Shown one piece after another: positions 30,968 through 39,249 of a stretch of DNA of 64,000 bases (position 1 is its first letter; the number at the start of each line of letters is the position of its first letter). Source of the stretch: AP-15 sp963712825 (GTDB lineage: Bacteria > Pseudomonadota > Alphaproteobacteria > ATCC43930 > CGMCC-115725); assembly GCA_963712825.1 (NCBI GenBank), contig CAVQJP010000013.1:186001-250000 (forward strand), read 5' to 3'. Below the pieces are notes generated by a model that made no database searches, had not been told where the DNA came from, and was given only the letters and a program-made list of their open reading frames with translations. Position numbers and translations under genes: made by a program.

Positions 30968-31807
30968 TCAGGAGGTCGCGACGGGCCGTGCCAGAGTCGT
31001 CGTGGGCTGGCGCGCGAGCAGCCGCATCAGCCCGCCGATGACGACGATCGTCGCCAGGTAAAAGACCACCTGGATCCCGGCCGGCTGTGCCGAATAGCCG
31101 ATCAGCACGTGCAGCAAGGTGCCGAGCATGCTGCGCTCGCCGAGGATCGAGGAGGTGTCCCACACATCGTTGCCGAGCGCCGGCAGCAGGTTCGCCTGCA
31201 TCAGAAAAGCCGCGCCTTGCGACGCCATGCCGGCGGCGAGCAGCAGGATCAGCCAGCTCGTGACCGCAAAAAGACGCTTCAGCGGGATCGCGAGCAGCCC
31301 GAAATAAATCAGCGAGCCGACCGCCACGCCTCCGATCAACCCGAGGATGCCGCCCGCCAGCATGCTGAGCGCGCCGACCCCCGAGGCAACCGCGATGCCG
31401 TACAGAAACAGCACGACCTCCGAGCCTTCGCGCAGCACCGCGATGCCGACGACAAGACCCAGCGCGTAAAGCGGCCGGCTGCCGCCGACCACTGCTTTGC
31501 CGAGGCTCGCCGCAGCCCCGGCCAGCTCGCGCCCGTGGCGGTTCATCCAGATGTTGTGCCAGCCCAGCATCGCCACCGCGGTGAACAGGATCGCGGCGTT
31601 GAACAATTCCTGGCCGATGCCGTTGATCGCGGCGGCGATCGCCTCAGCGCAAGCGGCGACGAGCGCGGCGCCGAAAATCCCGGCGCCGACCCCGCCGGCG
31701 ACCCAGATGCCGCGCCGGGCAACGCCGCGGCTTGCCGCCAGCACGATGCCGACGACGAGGGCCGCTTCGAGAACTTCGCGAAAAACGATGATTGCCGTGG
31801 CCAGCAT
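30968..31807 (-). CDS. FTR1-family iron permease
   Basis: The 279-residue membrane protein carries the two REXXE motifs that bind iron in the FTR1/EfeU family: REVLE at residues 10-14 and REGSE in GIAVLREGSEVVLFLYG. About seven hydrophobic helices are visible. FTR1 proteins move ferric or ferrous iron across the inner membrane, often with a periplasmic oxidase or cupredoxin. Here the upstream gene encodes a small cupredoxin-fold protein 23 bp away and the downstream gene an exported barrel 51 bp away. No peroxidase EfeB or EfeO protein is present, so the set is a reduced or alternative version. Confidence 0.9.
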   Translation of the reverse strand: MLATAIIVFREVLEAALVVGIVLAASRGVARRGIWVAGGVGAGIFGAALVAACAEAIAAAINGIGQELFNAAILFTAVAMLGWHNIWMNRHGRELAGAAASLGKAVVGGSRPLYALGLVVGIAVLREGSEVVLFLYGIAVASGVGALSMLAGGILGLIGGVAVGSLIYFGLLAIPLKRLFAVTSWLILLLAAGMASQGAAFLMQANLLPALGNDVWDTSSILGERSMLGTLLHVLIGYSAQPAGIQVVFYLATIVVIGGLMRLLARQPTTTLARPVATS

Positions 31808-31830
31808 CGCGGGAACTCGCTGTTGGATGG

Positions 31831-32157
31831 CTATTTGACGATCAAATGGCCGCGAGTTTGCGGATGAAAATCGTCGAAAAATTCGTAGCTGCCGGGATCG
31901 AGCGGCCCGACAAAGACAGTTATCTCCTGGCCCGGTCCGACCACTTTTTCGCGATGAAACTGGTTGCTTTCAAATTCGGACACGGCTTGGTTGTCGTTGC
32001 GGACGACGATCTTGACCTTGACGCCAGCCGGAATCTGCACCTCGCTTGGCACAAACTGGTTGGCCTTCATCTGGAGCGGGAAAGTCGGAACATCGGCGAG
32101 CGCCGGTCCCGCTGCGGTAACGGCGAAGAAGGCAGCGGCAAAAGCGACATGGCGCAT
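31831..32157 (-). CDS. Periplasmic cupredoxin-fold protein
   Basis: The 108-residue product starts MRHVAFAAAFFAVTAAGPAL with a signal peptide cut after ALA and continues as a single cupredoxin-like domain (FVPSEVQIPAGVKVKIVVRN, then ITVFVGPLDPGSYEFFDDFH). It has histidines, methionine and glutamates in ligand positions but no cysteine, so a classical blue type-1 copper site is unlikely. Similar domains occur in EfeO and in P19-type iron-uptake proteins. The start at 32157 is chosen because the signal peptide begins there; a longer frame from 32223 adds 22 residues. It lies 23 bp before the FTR1 permease gene. Confidence 0.85.
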   Translation of the reverse strand: MRHVAFAAAFFAVTAAGPALADVPTFPLQMKANQFVPSEVQIPAGVKVKIVVRNDNQAVSEFESNQFHREKVVGPGQEITVFVGPLDPGSYEFFDDFHPQTRGHLIVK

Positions 32158-32231
32158 CGGAATTACCCGCGTCTTGCGAATGCGAACGGGTCGCAATATT
32201 GCCGATGCCGAGTTGCGAGGCAATCGCAGAT

Positions 32232-32999
32232 TCAGGTCAGTTTCGCGACCGAGCCATGCGTGCTGTGCATTCCTTGACGCGCTTGATGACCGAGGCGACC
32301 GAGCAGCGCCGCGAACACGTCTTCGAACATCGCTGCGGTCAGCTTTCCGGTGTTGGTGTTGAGCCGCGAGCAGTGATAGCTGTCGGCGAGCAGCCTGCCG
32401 TCCGGCAAGCCATGAACCGCACCGTGCGCGAAGCGAAACAGCGCACGGCGCAGCCCCAGCGCACCCAGAACCGCGTCATGCGCGATTGCGCCCAACGCCA
32501 GATAGGCGCGCACGCCGGGCGAGGCCGCGATCTCGGCCGCGAGAAATTGCCGGCAGGCCGCGATCTCGCTCGGCTCGGGCTTGTTCTGCGGCGGCACGCA
32601 GCGCACGGCGTTGGTGATGCGCGCGCCGATCAGCGCCAGACCGTCATCCGGCCGACTGTCGTAATGTCCCTCGGCCAACCCGAATTTCCCCATGGTCGCA
32701 TAGAGCAGGCTGCCGGCATGGTCGCCGGTGAACGGGCGGCCGGTGCGGTTGGCGCCGCGCAGCCCCGGCGCCAGCCCGACGATCAGCAATTCGGCCGCCT
32801 GCTCGCCAAAGGGGGGCACCGGCGCGTTGAACCACTCCGGGTGTGCCGCCCGCTGCGTCTCGCGAAAGCCGGCGAGGCGCGGGCACAACGCACAGTCGCT
32901 CGACGGCAGCGGAGCGAGTGGGATGGCAGGGGTTGCGGCGAACGGGGCGGTTGCGGACGGGGCGGTGCCGGGCGCCGGCACTGGCGGCCGGTCGCTCAC
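32232..32999 (-). CDS. Uracil-DNA glycosylase, family 5 (UdgB type)
   Basis: The enzyme removes uracil and possibly other deaminated bases from DNA. The 255-residue product has four cysteines for an iron-sulfur cluster (CALC near residue 36, RCVPP, and EIAACRQFL), motif A GLAPGLRGANRTGRPFTGD, which in family 5 lacks the usual catalytic Asp/Asn, and motif B SYHCSRLNTNTG. These features separate it from family 4 enzymes. The N-terminal ~30 residues are Ala/Pro-rich. It starts with GTG, and its start overlaps the stop of the NYN-domain gene by GTGA, so the two are translationally coupled. Confidence 0.88.
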   Translation of the reverse strand: MSDRPPVPAPGTAPSATAPFAATPAIPLAPLPSSDCALCPRLAGFRETQRAAHPEWFNAPVPPFGEQAAELLIVGLAPGLRGANRTGRPFTGDHAGSLLYATMGKFGLAEGHYDSRPDDGLALIGARITNAVRCVPPQNKPEPSEIAACRQFLAAEIAASPGVRAYLALGAIAHDAVLGALGLRRALFRFAHGAVHGLPDGRLLADSYHCSRLNTNTGKLTAAMFEDVFAALLGRLGHQARQGMHSTHGSVAKLT

Positions 33000-33574
33000 G
33001 CCTCGTCGACGGGTTCGGCGCGCACCCGCACGTCTTCCCGCGGGTGGTGGTTGCGCGAGATGTTCGGAACGAGATCCTGCAATTCGATGAAATTGTCGGC
33101 CTGCCGGCGCAGATCGTCCGACACCATCGGCGGCGACGAGCGGATCGTCGACACCACCGACACCCGCACGCCGCGGCGCTGCACCGCCTCAACCAGCCGG
33201 CGGAAATCGCCGTCTCCCGAAAACAGGATCGCGTGGTCGATGAACTGTGCCATTTCGAGCATGTCGATCGCCAGCTCGATATCCATGTTGCCCTTGATCC
33301 GCCGCCGCCCCATCGCGTCGGTGAATTCCTTGGTCGGCTTTGTCACCATCGAGTAGCCGTTGTAGTCGAGCCAGTCGACGAGCGGCCGGATCGGCGAATA
33401 TTCCTGGTCCTCGACCAGAGCAGTATAATAAAAAGCGCGGATCATCCGTCCTTTGGTGCTGAACAGATCGAGCAACCGCTTGTAATCGATGTCAAAGGCA
33501 AGGCCGCGTGCGGCGGAATAGAGGTTGGAGCCGTCGATAAATATGGCAATACGCTCTTCCGGATAGAAAATCAT
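32996..33574 (-). CDS. NYN domain protein (LabA/DUF88 family)
   Basis: The 192-residue protein is a PIN-like NYN domain: AIFIDGSNLYSAARG supplies the first catalytic aspartate, KGNMDIELAIDMLEMA the next, and ILFSGDGDFRRLVEAVQRRG the last acidic pair. Such proteins are predicted ribonucleases; one relative, LabA, affects circadian output in cyanobacteria. The basic C-terminal tail ends PREDVRVRAEPVDEA. The gene precedes the type-5 uracil-DNA glycosylase in one operon. Before the ATG, the GGAG (SD) can pair with CTCC only six bases away (33576-33589), which could mask the ribosome site. Confidence 0.88.
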   Translation of the reverse strand: MIFYPEERIAIFIDGSNLYSAARGLAFDIDYKRLLDLFSTKGRMIRAFYYTALVEDQEYSPIRPLVDWLDYNGYSMVTKPTKEFTDAMGRRRIKGNMDIELAIDMLEMAQFIDHAILFSGDGDFRRLVEAVQRRGVRVSVVSTIRSSPPMVSDDLRRQADNFIELQDLVPNISRNHHPREDVRVRAEPVDEA

Positions 33575-33848
33575 CGGAGATAATGCTCCAAATAGGACGC
33601 GTTAATAAAAGTGTCGTACAGCCGGCAATCCGGGTCAAGCGCAACCTCGCCTTTCGAGATGCCCGCGAGCCGGCGATTCTTTCGCGCCCGGCGGACGCGG
33701 TCTACCCTACTCGCGTATTCCCGGCGAGCCAGACAAACCTGGCCGCCGACGCCCGCGGCAGGTCGGTGCGCCGGCAGATGGCGGCGCCATCACAAGCAGA
33801 GCGGGGGCAGGTTCGGCTCGCGGGTGGCGTCGGCACGGCCGGCGCATT

Positions 33849-33929
33849 AAATTCCCCGACGTGTAAGGCTGCCCGCCGCGATGGCGGGCATGCGCCACCC
33901 TGCCCTCTCCCGGACGGGATAGGGAATTT
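33849..33929. repeat. Nested palindromic element upstream of coxD
   Basis: AAATTCCC (33849-33856) and GGGAATTT (33922-33929) form the ends of an 81-bp palindromic unit that contains a second perfect hairpin, GCCCGCC/GGCGGGC (33871-33877 with 33883-33889), and a CCCTCTCCC fragment of family C. The whole 33575-33953 gap has no gene that I can support. It may be a small non-autonomous element or an intergenic repeat; it ends 25 bp before the coxD start. Confidence 0.55.
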
Positions 33930-33953
33930 TGTTGCGATCGGAACCCCGCCCTG

Positions 33954-34880
33954 ATGGATGTTGTCACTTCTGCGAAACTCCCGGCCTCGGTCGACGCCAC
34001 CTTGGCGATGCTCGGCAGCGCCGACTACGTCGCCGACCGCAGCCTGGCGACGGCGGTTCACCTCGCCTTGCATTTGAAGCGGCCGCTGTTTCTCGAAGGC
34101 GAGGCCGGGGTCGGCAAGACCGAAATCGCCAAGGTGCTGGCGACCGCGCTGCAGCGCCGGCTGATCCGGCTGCAGTGCTATGAGGGGCTCGATGTCGCCT
34201 CGGCGGTCTACGAATGGGACTACGCGCGCCAGATGATCGAAATCCGCCTCGCCGAGGCGGCCGACGAGGACCGCGGCGAGATCGAGAGCACGATCTTTTC
34301 CGACCGGTTCCTGATTAAGCGCCCATTGCTGCAGGCGCTGGAGCCGGACATCGGCGGGTCGCCGGTGCTGTTGATCGACGAACTCGACCGCACCGACGAG
34401 CCGTTTGAAGCCTATCTGCTCGAAATCCTCTCCGATTTTCAGGTGACGATCCCCGAAATCGGGACGATCCGTGCGAGCGAGCCGCCGATCGTGATCATCA
34501 CCTCGAACCGCACCCGCGAGATCCACGACGCCCTGAAGCGGCGCTGCTTTTACTATTGGGTCGACTACCCGAACGCAGCGCGCGAAATGGAAATCCTCAA
34601 GCGCAAGGCACCGGGGGCGAGCGAGCATTTGTCCCGCGAGGTCGTCGGCTTTGTGCAAAAGTTGCGGACGATGGATCTGTTCAAATTGCCCGGCATCGCC
34701 GAGACCATCGACTGGACCGAGGCGCTGATGCAGCTGGACGTGCTCGAGCTGTCGCCGCAGGCGGTCAACGACACATTGGGTGTTTTGCTCAAATACCAGG
34801 ACGACATCGCCCGCATCCAGGGCAGCGAAGCGGCCCGCCTGCTCGACCAGATCAAGGCCGAAGCCGCCGCGGCGGCGTGA
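33954..34880 (+). CDS. coxD: MoxR-type AAA ATPase, CoxD-like
   Basis: CoxD-type ATPases help mature molybdenum hydroxylases such as CO dehydrogenase. The 308-residue protein has a Walker A motif (FLEGEAGVGKTEIAK, around residue 50), a Walker B motif (PVLLIDELDRTDEPFE) and the sensor/arginine region ITSNRTREIHDALKRRCFYY, followed by a C-terminal helical lid. The next gene encodes a VWA-domain partner, as in the known coxDE pair. A GCCCTG stretch precedes the ATG but no strong ribosome site. The gene is part of a plus-strand cassette running to 39169. Confidence 0.92.
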   Translation: MDVVTSAKLPASVDATLAMLGSADYVADRSLATAVHLALHLKRPLFLEGEAGVGKTEIAKVLATALQRRLIRLQCYEGLDVASAVYEWDYARQMIEIRLAEAADEDRGEIESTIFSDRFLIKRPLLQALEPDIGGSPVLLIDELDRTDEPFEAYLLEILSDFQVTIPEIGTIRASEPPIVIITSNRTREIHDALKRRCFYYWVDYPNAAREMEILKRKAPGASEHLSREVVGFVQKLRTMDLFKLPGIAETIDWTEALMQLDVLELSPQAVNDTLGVLLKYQDDIARIQGSEAARLLDQIKAEAAAAA

Positions 34881-35081
34881 GGCTCACGCCTTGACCGATC
34901 AGCATCTCACCCCACCCCTCTCGCCGCAGGCTGGGCGCTGGAGAATGTGCGGCTGTTGGCTCCGTACGTGCTTTGAGACGCACCCTTCGGCAACGGTAGG
35001 GCGTCTGGAGCGCAGCGTCACCCGCCATCTTGCCTCGCCGGCGCCCACGGCGGTTGCACCCGCCCTATTCTCGCTCCCCGA

Positions 35082-35152
35082 GATTGCTTCGCTCCGCTCG
35101 CAATGACACCAATAGGCAGCGTCATTGCGAGGAGCGAAGCGACGAAGCAATC
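35082..35152. repeat. Intergenic inverted repeat, family B
   Basis: GATTGCTTCGCTCCGCTCGC at 35082 and GTCATTGCGAGGAGCGAAGC at 35121 are inverted arms of a repeat also found at 44032-44115 and 49265-49353. It abuts the coxE coding region and may have displaced the native start region. The remaining coxD-coxE spacer (34881-35081) shows no gene. Confidence 0.8.
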
Positions 35153-35161
35153 CCAAAGAGC

Positions 35162-36412
35162 TTGAGGTTGCCCGGTCCAACCACTCGATCGCGGAGCGCC
35201 GGGCAAGGGCGGCTGCTCGCCAATCTCGTGCATTTCGCCCGCACCCTGCGCGCGGCGGGGCTGCCGGTCGGGCCGGGCAAGGTCATCGACGCGGTGCAGG
35301 CGGTGCGCGCCGTCGGCATCACCGACCGCCGTGACTTTTACTGGACATTGCACGCGGTCTTTGTCAACCGGCCGGACCAGCGGCTGATCTTCGACCAGGC
35401 GTTTCACGTCTTCTGGCGCAACCCGGACCTGCTGAAGAAGATGATGGCGCTGGTGTTGCCTGAGATGCGGGTTCCGGGCGAAGAAGACCGCGGCGCCGAG
35501 ATGGCGCGCCGGCTCGCCGAGGCCTTGCACCCGAACCGCGACGAGCCCGCCAGCGAGCCCGAGGAGGTCGAGACCGAAATCGACGCAGTCATGACCTTTT
35601 CCGACCGCGAGCAGTTGCGCGGCATGGATTTCGAGAAGATGTCGCTCGACGAGCTGGCGCGCGCCAAGGCCGCGATCGCGCGGCTGCGCCTGCCGGTGCA
35701 GGATGTGCCGACCCGCCGTTTTGCTCCCGACCGGCACGGCCGCCGCGCCGATCTGCGCGCGACGATGCGCGCGGCATTGCGTTCGGGTGGGCTGATCGAG
35801 CTGAAGCGCAGAAGCCCGCGCCGACGCCCGCCGCCGCTGGTCGTGCTGTGCGACATTTCCGGCTCGATGAGCCGCTACAGCCGCGTCTTTCTGCATTTCA
35901 TGCACACGGTCACCAACGACCGCGACCGGGTCTACACCTTTGTCTTCGGGACCCGGCTGACCAACATCACCCGATACCTGCGGTTTCGTGACGTCGACCT
36001 CGCGCTGGAGCGGGTCGGCGAGGCGGTCGCCGACTGGTCGGGCGGGACCCGCATCGGACATTCGATCGCCGAGTTCAACCGGCTGTGGTCGCGGCGCCTG
36101 TTGGGCCAGGGTGCGATCGTCATGCTGATCACCGACGGGCTCGACCGCGACGCCGGGACCGGGCTCGCGCGCGAGATGGACCGGCTGCACCGCTCGTGCC
36201 GACGGTTGATTTGGCTGAACCCGCTGTTGCGCTACGAGGGTTTCGAGCCAAGATCACTGGGCATGCGGGCGATGATGCCCCATGTCGACGAGTTTCGGCC
36301 GGTGCACAATCTCGCGAGCCTCGAAGAGCTGATCGCGGTGCTGAGCGCGACTTCGGCCCGGCGCGGCCCGGCGGCCCCGGCATTGCGGCTTTACCAGGAG
36401 AGGGCGGCATGA
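35162..36412 (+). CDS. coxE: VWA-domain protein, CoxE-like
   Basis: CoxE-type proteins work with the CoxD ATPase in building the active site of molybdenum hydroxylases. The product, 416 residues from the TTG at 35162, starts its conserved part at LLANLVHFARTLRAAGLPVG, includes KVIDAVQAVRAVGITDRRDF and has a C-terminal von Willebrand A domain with an intact MIDAS motif (VVLCDISGSMSRYSR) and the partner acidic residues in ITDGLDRDAG. The start is uncertain because a family B repeat immediately precedes it; GTG at 35228 is an alternative but would cut the conserved part. The stop overlaps the next start by ATGA. Confidence 0.9.
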   Translation: MRLPGPTTRSRSAGQGRLLANLVHFARTLRAAGLPVGPGKVIDAVQAVRAVGITDRRDFYWTLHAVFVNRPDQRLIFDQAFHVFWRNPDLLKKMMALVLPEMRVPGEEDRGAEMARRLAEALHPNRDEPASEPEEVETEIDAVMTFSDREQLRGMDFEKMSLDELARAKAAIARLRLPVQDVPTRRFAPDRHGRRADLRATMRAALRSGGLIELKRRSPRRRPPPLVVLCDISGSMSRYSRVFLHFMHTVTNDRDRVYTFVFGTRLTNITRYLRFRDVDLALERVGEAVADWSGGTRIGHSIAEFNRLWSRRLLGQGAIVMLITDGLDRDAGTGLAREMDRLHRSCRRLIWLNPLLRYEGFEPRSLGMRAMMPHVDEFRPVHNLASLEELIAVLSATSARRGPAAPALRLYQERAA

Positions 36413-36729
36413 GCGACACGGCGGAAATCCTTGAACAGGCGGCACGCTGGCGCGAGGCGGGGTCGGGGGTGGCGTTGGCGACCGTGGTCACGACCTGGGG
36501 GTCGTCGCCGCGGCCGGTCGGCGCCAAGCTCGCGGTCGACGACCAGGGTGCGATGGTCGGCTCGGTCTCGGGCGGCTGTGTGGAGGGTGCGGTTGTCGAG
36601 CAGGCACGCGAGGTGATCAGCGACGGCAAGCCGCGGCTTCTCGATTTCGGCGTCAGCGACGACCAGGCCTGGGAAGTCGGCCTTGCCTGCGGCGGCAAAA
36701 TCCAGATCTTTGTCGAGCGCGTCGAATGA
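36409..36729 (+). CDS. XdhC/CoxI family protein, N-terminal-domain type
   Basis: The 106-residue protein consists of the XdhC_CoxI domain: AARWREAGSGVALATVVTTW, then GSSPRPVGAKLAVDD and the SGGCVEGAVVEQAREV stretch with the conserved cysteine. XdhC proteins bind molybdenum cofactor, load the sulfido ligand and insert it into xanthine-dehydrogenase-type enzymes. Usually this domain and the C-terminal Rossmann domain are in one protein; here they are separate, adjacent genes. A GGAGAGG site precedes the ATG. It overlaps coxE and the next gene by four bases each. Confidence 0.9.
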   Translation: MSDTAEILEQAARWREAGSGVALATVVTTWGSSPRPVGAKLAVDDQGAMVGSVSGGCVEGAVVEQAREVISDGKPRLLDFGVSDDQAWEVGLACGGKIQIFVERVE

Positions 36730-37457
36730 AGGGCCGCATCCTCGACCGGGTGGTCGCGGCCGGGCGCGAGCACCGCTCGGTCGCGCTCGCAACCGAGCTT
36801 GCCGGCGGCCGGCAATTGCTGCTAGAGCCTGCCCCGGCGGAGGCCGGGGGCGAGACACCCGAGGGCGACCTGACCCTCGATGCGCCGGCACTGGAGCGAG
36901 TGCGCGAGATTTGGCGCAGCGGCCGCAACCGCACCATCGAAACCGCGGCCGGCAACGTCTTTGTCGAGGTGCTGACCCCGCCGCATCGCTGCTTCATCAT
37001 CGGTGCGGTGCATATCGCGCAGCCATTGGCGCAGATGCTGGCGATGGCCGACTATGCCGTGACTGTCATCGACCCGCGCGGAGCATTCGCGACGGCAGCG
37101 CGTTTCCCAGATGTGGAGCTGGTCACCGAATGGTCCGACGAGGCGCTCGAGCGATTGCAGCCCGATCGCGGCTCGGCGGTCGTGGCGCTAACCCATGACC
37201 CCAAGCTCGACGACCCGGCATTGGCGGCGGCGCTGCGCTCGGACTGCTTTTACATCGGCGCCTTGGGCTCGCGCCGCAACCATGCCGGGCGTTGTGCGCG
37301 GTTGAAGGAGCTCGGGTTCGGCGACCAGGACCTCGCTCGCATTCACGGGCCGATCGGCCTGCCGATCGGCGCGATATCGCCGGCCGAAGTGGCGATCTCG
37401 ATTGCCGCCGAGATGACCCAAATCCTGCGCAAAGGCGAGGCTGCGGAGGCGGCATGA
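36726..37457 (+). CDS. XdhC family protein with Rossmann domain
   Basis: The 243-residue protein begins with a short XdhC-like part (GRILDRVVAAGREHRSVALA) and ends in the XdhC Rossmann domain, visible as CFIIGAVHIAQPLAQMLAMA, YAVTVIDPRGAFATAARF, VVALTHDPKLDDPALAAAL and the IGALGSRRNHAGRCARLKE nucleotide-contact stretch. It is expected to act with the small XdhC-domain protein upstream in Mo-cofactor handling. Its start and stop are both in ATGA overlaps with neighbours, so stoichiometric translation is likely. Confidence 0.9.
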   Translation: MKGRILDRVVAAGREHRSVALATELAGGRQLLLEPAPAEAGGETPEGDLTLDAPALERVREIWRSGRNRTIETAAGNVFVEVLTPPHRCFIIGAVHIAQPLAQMLAMADYAVTVIDPRGAFATAARFPDVELVTEWSDEALERLQPDRGSAVVALTHDPKLDDPALAAALRSDCFYIGALGSRRNHAGRCARLKELGFGDQDLARIHGPIGLPIGAISPAEVAISIAAEMTQILRKGEAAEAA

Positions 37458-39169
37458 AATTCGGCGAGGTCCCGATTGCCGAAGCGCAGGGGGCGATCCT
37501 CGCCCACAGCGTGAAGCTCGGCACAACCGCTCTGAAAAAGGGCCGGGTGCTGTCGGCCGCGGATCTTGAGGTGATTGCGGGCGCCGGGTTGTCGACGATT
37601 ACCGTCGCGCGTCTCGCACCCGGCGATGTCGGCGAGGACGAGGCGGCGGAGCGGGTGGCGGCGGCGGCGGTCGGTCCCGGTGTTGCGGCGGCGGCACCGT
37701 TTACCGGGCGGGTCAACCTTCATGCCGAATCCCGCGGCGTTTTCGTTTGCGACCGCGGTCGGGTCGATCGCCTGAACCTCGTCGACGAGGCTATCACCCT
37801 CGGGACCTTGCCGCCCTACGTCGTCGTCGAGCCGCGTCAGATGGTGGCGACGATAAAGATCATCCCGTTCGCCGCACCCGAGGACGCGGTCAAGCATTGC
37901 GTCAAGGCGGCGTTCGGCGAAGGCCCGCTGCTGCGCGTCGCGCCGTTCCGGCCGTTGTCGGTCGGGCTGGTCCAGACCCGGCTCCCCGGTCTCAAGGAGA
38001 GCATTCTCGACAAGACCCGCGAGGTCACCGCAGCCCGGCTTGCCGCACTCGGCTGCCGGCTCGCTTTTGAGGAGCGCTGCGTCCACGAGACCGCGGTGCT
38101 GGCGGCGACCGTCCGCGACGCCTTCGGCCACGGCATCGACATGCTGCTGATCCACGGCGCCTCGGCAATCCTCGACCGGCGCGACGTGATCCCGTCAGCC
38201 ATCGAGACGGCGGGCGGCCGGATCGATCACTTCGGCATGCCGGTCGACCCCGGCAATCTGTTGCTGCTTGGCCATGTCGGCGAGCGGGTGGTGCTCGGGC
38301 TGCCCGGCTGCGCGCGCTCGCCAAAGGTCAACGGCTTCGACTGGGTATTGGAGCGGCTAGTTGCCGGCTTGCCGGTCGGCCCGGCTGAGATCATGCGCAT
38401 GGGCAGCGGTGGGCTGCTCGCCGAAATCCCGTCCCGGCCGTTGCCGCGCGCCGAGGCCAGAGCGCCGTCAGCCAAGGACAGGGAAAAGGAAAGACCGCCG
38501 GGGCCGCGCATCGGCGCATTGCTGCTCGCCGCCGGTCAGTCGCGCCGAATGGGCGGCCCGAACAAATTGCTGGCCGAGATTGAGGGCGTGCCGATGGTGA
38601 CGCGGGTGGCGCAGCGCCTCTTGGCGTCGCGGGCACGGCCGATCGTCGCCGTCCTCGGCAACCGCGCCGACGAAATCGACGCCGCACTCGGCCGGCTGCC
38701 GGTCGAGCGGGTGCGCAACCCCGATTTCGCGGACGGACTCTCGACCTCATTGAGGCGCGGGCTTGCAGCATTGCCAGAAGACCTCGACGGCGTCGTCGTG
38801 TGCCTCGGCGACATGCCGCTGATCTCCGGCCGCCATCTCGACCGGCTGGTCGCCGCCTTCAACCCGCTCGAAGGCCGCGCGATCGTCGTGCCGACCCGGC
38901 GTGGCAAGCGCGGCAACCCGGTCTTGTGGGCGCGGCGCTTTTTCCCCGAGATGGCGCAGATTTCGGGCGATGTCGGGGCGCGTCACCTGATCGGCGAGCA
39001 TGCCGAGCTCGTCGCCGAGATCGAGATGGACGACGACGCGATCCTTGTCGACATCGACACCCCCGAAGCCCTCGCCGCGCTGCAAGCTAGAGACAAACCG
39101 CCCCCCGAAACGGCAACCCCGTGGCCGGGCTTGTCCGGGCCATCCACGTCTTCGGAGCGGGTCGAATAA
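37454..39169 (+). CDS. Molybdopterin-binding / MocA cytidylyltransferase fusion
   Basis: The 571-residue protein has two halves. Residues ~1-340 form a MoeA/MogA-like molybdopterin-binding region (KLGTTALKKGRVLSAADLEV, LLIHGASAILDRRDVIP, GLPGCARSPKVNGFDWVL). Residues ~350-545 form a MobA-like nucleotidyltransferase of the MocA type, with LLLAAGQSRRMGGPNKLL, VVCLGDMPLISGRHLDRLV and the terminal VDIDTPEALAAL. MocA makes molybdopterin cytosine dinucleotide, the cofactor form used by bacterial xanthine-dehydrogenase and CO-dehydrogenase types, which fits the coxDE-xdhC context. A GGAGG site precedes the ATG, which overlaps the XdhC stop. The last 20 residues are probably not conserved. Confidence 0.9.
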   Translation: MKFGEVPIAEAQGAILAHSVKLGTTALKKGRVLSAADLEVIAGAGLSTITVARLAPGDVGEDEAAERVAAAAVGPGVAAAAPFTGRVNLHAESRGVFVCDRGRVDRLNLVDEAITLGTLPPYVVVEPRQMVATIKIIPFAAPEDAVKHCVKAAFGEGPLLRVAPFRPLSVGLVQTRLPGLKESILDKTREVTAARLAALGCRLAFEERCVHETAVLAATVRDAFGHGIDMLLIHGASAILDRRDVIPSAIETAGGRIDHFGMPVDPGNLLLLGHVGERVVLGLPGCARSPKVNGFDWVLERLVAGLPVGPAEIMRMGSGGLLAEIPSRPLPRAEARAPSAKDREKERPPGPRIGALLLAAGQSRRMGGPNKLLAEIEGVPMVTRVAQRLLASRARPIVAVLGNRADEIDAALGRLPVERVRNPDFADGLSTSLRRGLAALPEDLDGVVVCLGDMPLISGRHLDRLVAAFNPLEGRAIVVPTRRGKRGNPVLWARRFFPEMAQISGDVGARHLIGEHAELVAEIEMDDDAILVDIDTPEALAALQARDKPPPETATPWPGLSGPSTSSERVE

Positions 39170-39249
39170 GACGTGGACGCGCGGGTCGAGCCCGCGCAAG
39201 GGTTCCTATTCGTCCAGGCGATGAGGCGATATTCGTCCGCTGTTGTTGC

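Noticed and set aside
33583..33954. 123-residue plus-strand frame in the NYN-coxD gap
   Set aside because: It consists partly of the palindrome and repeat fragments and has no ribosome site or family.
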